Assembly: GCA_016234745.1 (NCBI GenBank)
Contig: JACRAR010000055.1
Coordinates: 1 to 64,000, forward strand
Length of the DNA: 64,000 nucleotides
From: Betaproteobacteria bacterium
GTDB taxonomy: Bacteria > Pseudomonadota > Gammaproteobacteria > Burkholderiales > Rhodocyclaceae
Reading direction: 5' to 3'
Made by a program: the position numbers and the translations under genes. The notes beneath the pieces were generated by a model. That model worked only from the letters and a program-made list of their open reading frames with translations. It made no database searches and was not told where the DNA came from. This document shows positions 8,967 to 18,300 of the stretch, one piece after another. Each line of letters begins with the position of its first letter. Positions within the stretch are counted from its first letter, which is position 1.

Positions 8967-10163
8967 ATGAATCCGAAAAGAGCAGGCAGGCAAAAAATGA
9001 TGTCATATTCCCTGGCAGGGCTCATCCTGAGCAATCCCATTGCAACCAAGGCCGCCAGTGAAAACGGCGGATATTTTCTCGATAAAGGAAAGCAAGAAAT
9101 GACAACCAATCGCGAAGAACGCCAAGTCCTCAAGTTGATCGATGAGAAACCGGTGTCGCAGGCCATCTCCGCCGTGGCCTGGAGTCCCGATGGGAATTTT
9201 GTCGTAGCCTCCGGGAGCAGTACGCTTCATGTCACCGTATGGGATGCGCGGTCATTGTCGGTGGCCCGTGTGCTTGACCAAGGTTTTGGTGGCGATGGTG
9301 GAAGCAACGTCGCCTTCAGTCCAAATGGGCGCTTTCTTGCCTCGGGATTAAGCACTGTTAACTTATGGGATCCGGTATCCGGCAAGCTGATCAAAGCCCT
9401 AGTTGCACCCCATGTCACTCCTGGTATCCCACAGGAGATCGGTGTCAGGTCGCTCGCCTTCAGCCCGGACAGTAAGCTTATCGTCGTCGCCTACGATGGC
9501 AAAAAACGTATCGTGATTGCCTATCGGGTCGATGATGGAAAAATCCTATGGACCTATGAACCTCGACGCGTCATCGGGATTCCCCTCATGACGACACCCA
9601 TTGCCTTCTCCACCGATGGAAAGCAATTGGTGTTTGGCACAGGAGAACGTGGCGGCCCCGAGGTCAACCTGAAGCGACTGTCCCGTGTGTTGTTCCTAAA
9701 TGCCGAGTCTGGAGCACTGATTCGCAGCATTGATGACATTCATGTCATGAACCCCACGACACTTGCCATCAGCCCGAACGGGCGATGGGTTGCAACCGCC
9801 ACATCGACTGGCGTTAATGATCAGACCAGCAATATGAAAACCAAGCAAGTCGTTACTGTCGACAACCAGGATCCTGTGCGAATCTGGGATATGGATACAG
9901 GAAAACTCTTCAGGGATTTGCCAGTGCTCTCCCGGGTTTGGTCTCTGGCCTTCAGCTACGACGGCAAAACCCTGTTCGGTGCCAAGAGCGATATTCAATC
10001 CCACATGACACTGGCCGTGTGGGATATCGAATCTGGGCGGATGGTCCAGGAAATCCGCAGCAATCCCGGACCGATGGGCTTGGCAGTTAGCCCGGACGGC
10101 AAGCGGCTTGCCGCTGCCAGCCAGAGCAAGCTGGTTGTCTATGAGATTGCGGCGAGCAGATAG
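8967..10163 (+). CDS. WD40-repeat beta-propeller protein 1
   Basis: This 398-residue protein is built of WD40-like blades. The recurring pattern is AFSPDSK/AWSPDGN followed by VTVWDAR, VNLWDPV, VRIWDMD or LAVWDIE. The start at 8967 has GGAAAGGA upstream. The N-terminus contains MMSYSLAGLILSNPIATKAAS, a probable signal or anchor segment, so an exported location is likely. It lies between the exporter gene and the RTX gene and has a paralogue at 11182. A bacterial WD40 protein in a T1SS cluster could be a scaffold, a co-secreted factor or an immunity-like partner. No function is established. Confidence 0.7.
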   Translation: MNPKRAGRQKMMSYSLAGLILSNPIATKAASENGGYFLDKGKQEMTTNREERQVLKLIDEKPVSQAISAVAWSPDGNFVVASGSSTLHVTVWDARSLSVARVLDQGFGGDGGSNVAFSPNGRFLASGLSTVNLWDPVSGKLIKALVAPHVTPGIPQEIGVRSLAFSPDSKLIVVAYDGKKRIVIAYRVDDGKILWTYEPRRVIGIPLMTTPIAFSTDGKQLVFGTGERGGPEVNLKRLSRVLFLNAESGALIRSIDDIHVMNPTTLAISPNGRWVATATSTGVNDQTSNMKTKQVVTVDNQDPVRIWDMDTGKLFRDLPVLSRVWSLAFSYDGKTLFGAKSDIQSHMTLAVWDIESGRMVQEIRSNPGPMGLAVSPDGKRLAAASQSKLVVYEIAASR

Positions 10164-10211
10164 CTCGCTATTAACCAATTTCGAAAATTGTGATGCAGAG
10201 AGGCGACAAAA

Positions 10212-10298
10212 ATGGCAACTATCAATGAAGCGGCCAGGTTTAAGACCAAGGGGGTAAGACCAAAGGGGTCAGAGACATTTGACCTTATGAGCCACTAA
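10212..10298 (+). other. orphan 28-codon reading frame (possible 5' remnant of a lost gene)
   Basis: A short frame starts at the ATG at 10212 after GAGAGGCGAC and reads MATINEAARFKTKG before running into the RAYT-associated repeats. Its start resembles that of the RTX gene (MATFLDLAKLSDAVYG), and like that gene it directly follows a WD40 gene. It may be the 5' end of a second secreted-protein gene lost around the transposase insertion. The evidence is thin because only about nine residues are informative. Confidence 0.3.
10242..10269. repeat. tandem 14-bp repeat upstream of the RAYT gene
   Basis: Two nearly identical units (AAGACCAAGGGGGT and AAGACCAAAGGGGT) stand in tandem, followed by CAGAGACATTTGACC. 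Sequences of the form GGGGTCAGAGAC commonly flank IS200-like/RAYT transposase genes in Proteobacteria. These are therefore probably recognition sequences of the adjacent transposase. Copies elsewhere in the genome cannot be checked here. Confidence 0.55.
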
Positions 10299-10299
10299 C

Positions 10300-11034
10300 A
10301 TGTCTCGACGCCTCCGTGTCCTTCTTGCGGACTATCCCATCCACATCGTTCAACGCGGCATCAACCGCGAGCCCTGCTTTTTTGCCGAGGAGGACTACCA
10401 GTGTTACCTCCATTGGCTTGAGGAAGCGGCTCGCGATTGCGGCTGTGCCATCCACGCCTATGCCCTGATGACCAACCATGTGCATATGCTGCTGACGCCA
10501 TCGAGCACCGGCGCCCCATCGCGCCTGATGCAATCCCTGGGGCGTCGTTATGTCCAATATGCCAACCGCCACTACCGGCGCAGCGGCAGCTTGTGGGAGG
10601 GCCGCTACAAATCCAGCGTGGTGCAGGCGGAAAGCTATCTGCTGGCCTGCATGCGTTACATCGAACTCAACCCGGTACGCGCCGGCATGGCGGGCGATCC
10701 CGGTCAATACCGCTGGACCAGCTACCGCGCCAACGGCCTGGCCCAGGCCGACCCCAGGATCGTCGCGCACCCGATCTACCTTGCCCTGGATGCCCAGCCG
10801 CTGCCGCGCTGCCAAGCCCACCGCGCCATGTTTCGTCCGCAACTGGACGCGGAAGCGGCCAGCGACATCCGCGCCGCTCTGCGACTCGGCATGCCGCTGG
10901 GCCAGAAGCGATTTGCAGAAACGATCTGTGCCCGCCTGGGCATACGCCGCAACACGGGCAAGCGGGGTCGAACTCCTGGAGTTGAAGAGGGAGCGAGAAA
11001 CCCATTGCCAGAGCAGCAGGGATTTGGATTTTGA
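10300..11034 (+). CDS. REP-associated tyrosine transposase (Y1/HUH family)
   Basis: This 244-residue single-strand DNA transposase carries the HUH pair in NHVHMLLTP (about residues 64-72). A conserved Tyr-containing helix (YVQYANRHYRRSG) and the family signature RYIELNPVRAGM are also present. RAYTs act on REP-like hairpins and usually do not move as classical ISs. It lies in the same direction as, and inside, the T1SS cluster between the two WD40 genes, with repeat motifs just upstream. The last 25 or so residues are low-similarity and may be read-through. No terminal inverted repeats are apparent. Confidence 0.85.
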   Translation: MSRRLRVLLADYPIHIVQRGINREPCFFAEEDYQCYLHWLEEAARDCGCAIHAYALMTNHVHMLLTPSSTGAPSRLMQSLGRRYVQYANRHYRRSGSLWEGRYKSSVVQAESYLLACMRYIELNPVRAGMAGDPGQYRWTSYRANGLAQADPRIVAHPIYLALDAQPLPRCQAHRAMFRPQLDAEAASDIRAALRLGMPLGQKRFAETICARLGIRRNTGKRGRTPGVEEGARNPLPEQQGFGF

Positions 11035-11171
11035 ACTGGGAGGAATACGTTTATGAGGAGTGCATCTATGAGAAGTAAAAATCGAGATGTTTCTGACCAC
11101 TTTGGCTTTACTGGTCGGGCAAAATCAACTTGATGAACGGTACAGAAGAAGAGACGGAATTTGGATTTTGA
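11022..11171. repeat. 13-bp direct repeat ATTTGGATTTTGA, two copies
   Basis: The 13-mer at 11022-11034 (covering the RAYT stop) recurs at 11159-11171, just before the second WD40 gene. Both copies are followed by a GGGAGG/GGAGAG ribosome-site-like stretch. The 125 bp between them hold no gene. The arrangement suggests a small duplication or a recombination scar at the right side of the RAYT insertion. Confidence 0.5.
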
Positions 11172-11181
11172 GGAGAGATGG

Positions 11182-12285
11182 ATGAAAAATGAAAGTGCTG
11201 TCGTGTCCTACTATGCAAAAGCCTTGCTGGGTATTGCAACCCTGCTATTCCCTTTCACTGGTCAATGCAATTCAGGGAGCGGCTTGTTGTCGATGTTCGA
11301 ATCGAAGGAGAAACCGATGAAAGAAGTCGCGGTAAAGATTGCCGAACTGCCGGAGCAGTACAAGATCACGCCTTCTGCTTTGGATTTCAGTCCGGACGGC
11401 AAGTTGCTGGCGGTACGCTCGGCCGATCAGACCATCAACATCTGGGATTGGCAGAACAAGCGCATCGTGCATACCGTGGGAATCGCCAAGGGCGGTAATG
11501 ACAACGGTACGGAACCTTTGCGCTTCAGCCCCGATGGGCGGTTGCTTGCTGTTTGTCATGGACGAGCCGATGGCAACGTCGTCATCCGCATTTGGCGAAC
11601 CGATACGTGGGGTATTTTGCAAGACATCGTCGACCCTGTGCCTGGCGGTTGCAACGCCATCGGTTTTTCTGCGGACGGCAAGTGGCTGATGCAGGTATTG
11701 GATAGGGCTCCCATGTTTTCCCAAGACGCATTATTCGTGTACGACACCTCGACTTGGCAAAAGATATGGGGATTGCAGACAGCTAACTTTCATGCCTATA
11801 CGCTGGCAATCAGCCCGGAAGGGAAATCTGTCGCTTTGGGTGGTGAGCTCTTCGATGGTGGTCCTATCAAACCTCAGATTGCAATTGTCGATCTGGAACA
11901 GCGCGCCATCGTTCAGACAATTCTAAACAACGGAGTTATGGATCGCGCTAGTCGTCTCGCTTGGAGCCCAGATGGCAAGTATCTGACGGGTGCTGGCGGT
12001 AATGGATTGCAGATTTTCGAGGTGCAGTCAGGAGAACAGGTCGTCGATGTTAGGCCGCCATGGGGGACCGCCAGAACCGCATTACGCTATACGCCAGATG
12101 GGAAATATTTGATTGAGGGTACATCGACCGACAGGAATATCGGTTGGGGGAGGATATGGGACGTACAGCATCGGGAGCTATTACAGGACATTTCCGGCAA
12201 TGTGCGCGGCATTGCGGTTTCCCGAGATAGCCGTTATATGGCAACCGGCACCTACGGAAAGACGATCATGTGGCAGTTCAAATAG
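11182..12285 (+). CDS. WD40-repeat beta-propeller protein 2
   Basis: This 367-residue paralogue of the gene at 8967 has blades marked by DFSPDGKLLAVRS, INIWDWQ, RFSPDGRLLAV, IRIWRTD, AWSPDGKYLTG and a final YGKTIMWQFK. The ATG at 11182 follows GGAGAGATGG at a good distance. An alternative start at 11161 was not preferred. Residues 1-35 contain a hydrophobic stretch (ALLGIATLLFPFTG) typical of an export signal. It is separated from the RTX gene by only 29 bp, so the two are co-transcribed. The role is unknown, but gene order ties it to the RTX protein. Confidence 0.7.
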   Translation: MKNESAVVSYYAKALLGIATLLFPFTGQCNSGSGLLSMFESKEKPMKEVAVKIAELPEQYKITPSALDFSPDGKLLAVRSADQTINIWDWQNKRIVHTVGIAKGGNDNGTEPLRFSPDGRLLAVCHGRADGNVVIRIWRTDTWGILQDIVDPVPGGCNAIGFSADGKWLMQVLDRAPMFSQDALFVYDTSTWQKIWGLQTANFHAYTLAISPEGKSVALGGELFDGGPIKPQIAIVDLEQRAIVQTILNNGVMDRASRLAWSPDGKYLTGAGGNGLQIFEVQSGEQVVDVRPPWGTARTALRYTPDGKYLIEGTSTDRNIGWGRIWDVQHRELLQDISGNVRGIAVSRDSRYMATGTYGKTIMWQFK

Positions 12286-12314
12286 CCATATGGGATAGAT
12301 AAGGGAGAGAACGA

Positions 12315-15300
12315 ATGGCGACATTCCTGGATTTAGCTAAACTGAGCGATGCAGTCTACGGAGACTCTGTCCCGGGCGGATGGAGGGTATTGGATTCCAG
12401 CGATCCGAATAATCACGGCTACTTTGGGCGTGCCTACCAAAACATTAGTACCGGTGAAATCGTTATCGCCAACCGAGGGACAGATGGCATGAATGATCTG
12501 CTATCTGATTTTCAAATTGCTATTCATGAACGTACCGACGCACAAAACGATGCCGTCTTTTTTGCGAACAAAATCGCAACAAACTACGCCGGGAATACTT
12601 TCATCGAAACTGGCCATTCCTTAGGCGGCAACGAGGCTCAAGCAGCGACGGTCGATCTTGCCGACAGAGGTTTCAATGTTTCCGCCGTCACCTTCAACTC
12701 CCCGGGCATCGGCAGCTATCCGGTGGGTAGTGGCCAATACAAAGTGCTCAATCTCTATGACAAAGCCGATGTCATTCATTTATTTGGCGGAGCCCACCTG
12801 GGCGAATTCTCTATGATTCCCGCCAGTCCGGATCCGGCCAAATTGGTTTTCGGCTTGCCGCTGTTGACTGCCGGTCCCTTAGGTGTGGCTGCTTTTCTAG
12901 GGGAAGTGATTTGGAATACCCTCGGTCCAGCACATTCCATCGACACAATTATCTCGTATTTGGCAAGTCATGCTGAAGGTCAGGATAATTGGCCCGGAAC
13001 CGGAACTATTGGCTTGCCGGACGATTCAAGCAATGCGTGGGCAACGGTAGTGCCAGATGGTTCACTTGCCTTGACCTTTGACAATGGGCTTAGATACCAG
13101 TGCTCTACCGATACGGAAGGCAGCCAACTCTTTACCTGGACTGCACCCGACGGCAGTTCCGGTTCCAACACCCTCAACTTTGATGGCTCCAGCACCGAAA
13201 CGACCACCAGTTCAGACGGCGTGTCCAGCACCCGTACTGTCGATGTCGATGGCAACACCCTGACGCAGAATTACGATGCCAATGAAACATTAGTAGGCAG
13301 CGCCTGGAAAAACGTCGATGGTGGCACTGGCGTGATCACTACCGTCAATTCTGATTACAACAGCATGGTCAGAGAATCGGATGGCAGCGTATCTTATACA
13401 TACAACAACTTGAGCAGTAATCCGACAGTCGGCGGTTTTACGACTACCGTCAATGCTGACAAGACAGGAAGTGGCACGAGCCACTATGCTAACGGCAATG
13501 TATGTTACGCGTGGGCCATCAATTCCGATGGGTCGGAAAGCTATACGGGCAATTATGAGGACGGAAGTCTTGCGTACGAATGGACCGTAAATACAGACAA
13601 GACGGTGACCTACACTGTGCCTGATGCCACATATGGCACCACCTCAATAGGTATCGAGAATCCAGACGGGTCAGGAAGCGGCACTGGTTATCGCGCGGAC
13701 GGCAGTTGGAAAACCTGGTCTTTCAATGCCAGCGGGACGTCGATCCTCAGGGAATTTGCCCCGGACGGACACTTGCTCTCAGAAAATGTCTCTTCCACTC
13801 CCCAATATCCCAATTATCCAAGCAAACGGGTGCTTCACAATACGGACGGTAGCTTCTCTTTCACATATTCCTATTTCACAATTTCCTATTTCGCGGATGG
13901 CAGCCTATCCGGAATAAGAAACTCCTGGAATTCGACCGATTGGGAAACTGAGATTAAGTTCTCCGTGGACGGCAAGTTAAGCAGCGCATGGTATAGAAAT
14001 GCAACTAACTGGGAATTGAATGGTTGGTACCAGTCTGGTTGGTACCAGGATAATGAGGGGGAGTTTTCACTTAGTACCCATGACGGTCAAAACGTCACTA
14101 CTTACTACAATACATTTATTAGTAATGGATCGCCAGGCAATGGGTGGACAGGAATATCTCTCCCCAATGGGGATGGGTCTTCCAGTTATGCGGCATATCA
14201 TCCGGACGGCAGTATTGCCTTCACGAGCACCAAGAACGCCGATGGGTCGAGTATCCGCACTTTCTACGATGACCAATCCGGTTCGGTATACTGTGAGAGC
14301 CTTGGCTCGACTGGTAGCCTATTAAGCGCGGATAGATACTATGCCGATGGTAGCTACATTGAGTATGCCTACAGCACCGACGGGTCATATAGTGAAATTC
14401 ACTATGATGATTACGGTGAGCTGACAACGACAGCCGCCGTAGACCAGGACGGAAACAGATCACTTACCGGGGGAGGTGGCAACAACACCCTGACCGGTGA
14501 CGCTGGTGCAGACACGCTGGCCGGCGGCGCCGGCAACGACGCTTTGGATGGCGGCGACGGCGGAGATACATATGTCTTCAATGCGGGCAATGGTGTCGAT
14601 ACTATTCAGGACAGTGGCACCACTGGTACTGACACACTTGCCTTCGGCCAGGGAATTACCCCGGACTCCTTATCGTTGAGCTTGGGTTCGTTGCTGATTA
14701 AAGTTGGCACCAGCAACGATGCGATCCATATCAAAAATTTCAATCCGTACAATGTCAATGGCTCGCCAAATATCGAGAACTTCAAGTTTGCCGATGGCAC
14801 GACGCTCACCTACAGCCAGTTGATCAGCCGTGGTTTCGATGTTAATGGTAGCGATAACGGCGATACGCTCATCGGCACCAATGTGGTCGATCGGCTGTCT
14901 GGATTGAACGGTAACGACATTCTCAGTGGCGGCGAGGGAGACGATGCCCTCCACGGTGACGACGGAAACGATACGTTGAACGGTGGCGCAGGCAACGACA
15001 TTCTCGACGGCGGTAGTGGCGATGACATACTCAATGGCGATGCGGGAAACGACACTTACTGGTTTGGCGCTGGTGCAGGCCATGACAAGGTGGTTGACTA
15101 CGATTCCACAGCAAGCACAGTACGGATGTCGGCGGAAATATTGCCGGAAAATGTGCGGGTGACGCGAGATGTGGCCAACCTGTACTTGAGCCTCAATGTC
15201 GGTGCGGACCAGCTCAATTTGTCAAACAGGCTCAACGGCTTCGCACTCAAGGATGTGCGGGTGGAATTTGCCAATGGAGCAACGTGGGATACGGCGGCAC

Positions 15301-18300
15301 TGCTTGCCAGATTGCCTGGGGCCACGTCAGGCGACGACTGGCTAGGCGGCGACAGCGGCGACAACATGATCGACGGATTGGGCGGTAACGACCAGATTGG
15401 AGGTGAGGGGGGCAATGACACACTTTCTGGCGGCGCTGGCAATGACACGATCAACGGAGGAGACGGCAGCGACATCCTCATTGGTGATGCGGGCAACGAT
15501 CAGCTTGATGGCGGCAGCGGAGACGACACCTACTTGTATGGCCGGGGAGATGGCCAGGACACCATATCGAGCTATGAATTGCGCCTGGGTAAATGGGATG
15601 TCGTGCAATTCAAGGAGGGGATTCAGTCGTCCGAGGTTGTCGTCAACCGGCAATATGACGACCTGATACTGAAGATTGCCGGGACCCAGGATCAATTAAC
15701 CATTCAGTACTATTTCGCCAACGAAGGCGGCTCAAATCCATACGGAATCGAAGCGATCCAGTTTTCCGATGGGTCTCCTGCTTGGGATTTCGCCACAGTG
15801 AAGATGAAGTCGCTGGAGGGAACGGACGGCAACGATTGGTTGATTGGAAGCGGAAGCAGTGATGCCTTTGCCAGCTTGGGTGGGAACGATTATGTCGAAG
15901 GTCGCGGCGGCAACGACACGCTCGAAGGTGAAGCCGGCAGCGATTCGCTCTACGGAGGGCAGGGTAACGACATTTTCGACGGTGGTGCGGACGACGATTA
16001 TCTGCAAGGCGATGCCGGCGAGGATGTATATCTGTTCGGTCCAGGGTCGGGCCAAGACACCGTGTACGACTACGACACGACCACAGTCAGCGCGAACACC
16101 GTGCGGATGGCGGCGGGCGTGTTGCCCGGCGATGTGGCAGTGACGGGCGACCTCGAGAACCTTTATCTGACTCTCAACGGCGGTGCAGACAAGCTCACGC
16201 TGAAATACTGGTTCGTTGGCGATGTCTATAAGGCAGAGCGCGTGAGCTTTGCCGACGGGACGGTGTGGGACGCGGCGCAACTCACGGCCAAGGCATCGGC
16301 TACGATGTTGTGGGGCAGCGCTGGCAATGACAGGATAGACGGCTTTGGCGGAAACGAAGCCCTCTTTGGCATGGGCGGGATCGATACGCTTGCGGGAGGC
16401 GCCGGCGACGACTTGTTGGTCGGCGGATATGACAGGGATATTTATCTCTTCAATCTGGGGGACGGTACCGATACCATCGACGACGCATTCAGTCCTGCGC
16501 ACAACGGTGGCTACGGTGGCAATTGGGGCGGGGGAACCGGTAATGAACTGCGCTTTGGCGCGGGGATTGCTCCCGATCAGATCTCCACAATCAGTGATGA
16601 CGGTACGCTGGTCTTGGCGGTGAGGGGAACATCGGACAGAGTCCGCTTGCTCCATTGGGTGGGTGGTACTGACCGGGTCGATCGTTTTGTATTCTTGGGT
16701 GGCACGGTGTGGGATGCGGCCCATGTTGAATCGGTCATGACGCCGAATATCGCGCCGCAGGTACAGACGCCCATTGGCCTCTACGAGGCTACCCAGGGGC
16801 AAGCCATTGCCTTTCGCATACCCGACGTAACTTTCCAAGACGCAAATCCGTCCGATATGTTGGCGTTGTCCGTCCAGTTGGAGGACGGCAACCCGTTGCC
16901 GTCCTGGCTTTCCTTCGATACAGCGACTCATACCCTTTCCGGCACTCCCGGCATTAGCGAGGTTGGCACGCATCGCCTGCGGGTTACGGCAATCGATCCG
17001 CAGCGGGCGAGGGTGGCCAACGTCTTTGACCTGGTGGTTGCCAAGGTAATGAACACTGCGCCTGTGGTCGCCTTGCCGGTGCCCGATCAATCCGTCGCCG
17101 AGGATGTCAGTTTCAACTCTTCGGTTCCCGCCGGTACTTTTGCCGATACCGATCCCGACGATCATCTGACGCTCTCTGCCCAGTTGGATGACGGTAATCC
17201 TTTGCCCTCTTGGCTTTCCTTCGATCCGGCGACCCAGACCCTATCCGGTACACCCAGTAACAACGAGGTCGGCGCGTATTCCATAAGGATCACCGCAAGC
17301 GATACGCTGGGTGCGTCGGTGACCGATGTTTTCAACTTGGTGGTTACCAATGTTAACGATGCCCCGGTAGCTTCCATTCCGGTGCCTGACCAAGTCGTCG
17401 TCGAGAATGCCAGTTTCAACTATACAGTTCCTGCCGACACCTTTACCGATGTCGACCTCGGCGATCCCCTGACGCTCTCTGCCACACTGGCCTCGGGCAG
17501 CGCACTGCCGGCTTGGCTCAGGTTCGATGCCACTAACGCTACTTTCTCAGGCAGTCCCGGCATCGGCAATCTGGCCGACTACACGGTTCGCGTGACGGCA
17601 AGTGATCTCGCCGGGGCAAGCGCCGCCGCCACATTCAACTTGTCGGTCAAGACCGCCGCCAGCGTGACATTGCTTGGAACGGCCGGCGCTGACAAGCTCA
17701 CCGGTTTTTCCGGCAGCGACACACTTGACGGTGGCGCCGGTGCGGATACGCTGATCGGCGGCAAGGGCAACGATACCTACCGAGTCGACAGTGCCAAAGA
17801 CAAGGTCGTCGAAAACAAGAATGAGGGCAACGATACGATCATTGCCGCCATCGACTACGACCTGCCGGAGAATGTCGAAAACCTCGTCCTCACCGGCAAG
17901 GCCGGACTCAAAGGTGCCGGCAACAGTCTGGACAACACACTTACCACGAATACCCGCGGCAACGATGTTCTTATCGGTGACAAGGGCGACGACACTTACT
18001 ACGTCAACAGTTCCAGGGACAGGGTCGTCGAGAAGCGGAACGAGGGCAGGGACACCATTGTCGCCGCCATCGACTACGACCTGCCGGAGAATGTCGAGAA
18101 TCTTGTCTTCACCGGCACGGCCGGACGCAAGGCAACGGGTAATAGCCTCGACAATGTTCTCAACGGCACTGTCGGCAACGACAGCCTCGATGGCGATTCG
18201 GGCGCGGATACGATGATCGGTGGCGCCGGTAACGACAGTTACACCATCGATGATGTCGATGATCGCGTCGTCGAGCTTGCCGGCGATGGTATCGACAGTG

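Noticed and set aside
10300-11034. RAYT gene taken as a complete insertion sequence
   Set aside because: No terminal inverted repeats or target duplication were found, and RAYTs are usually domesticated single genes.
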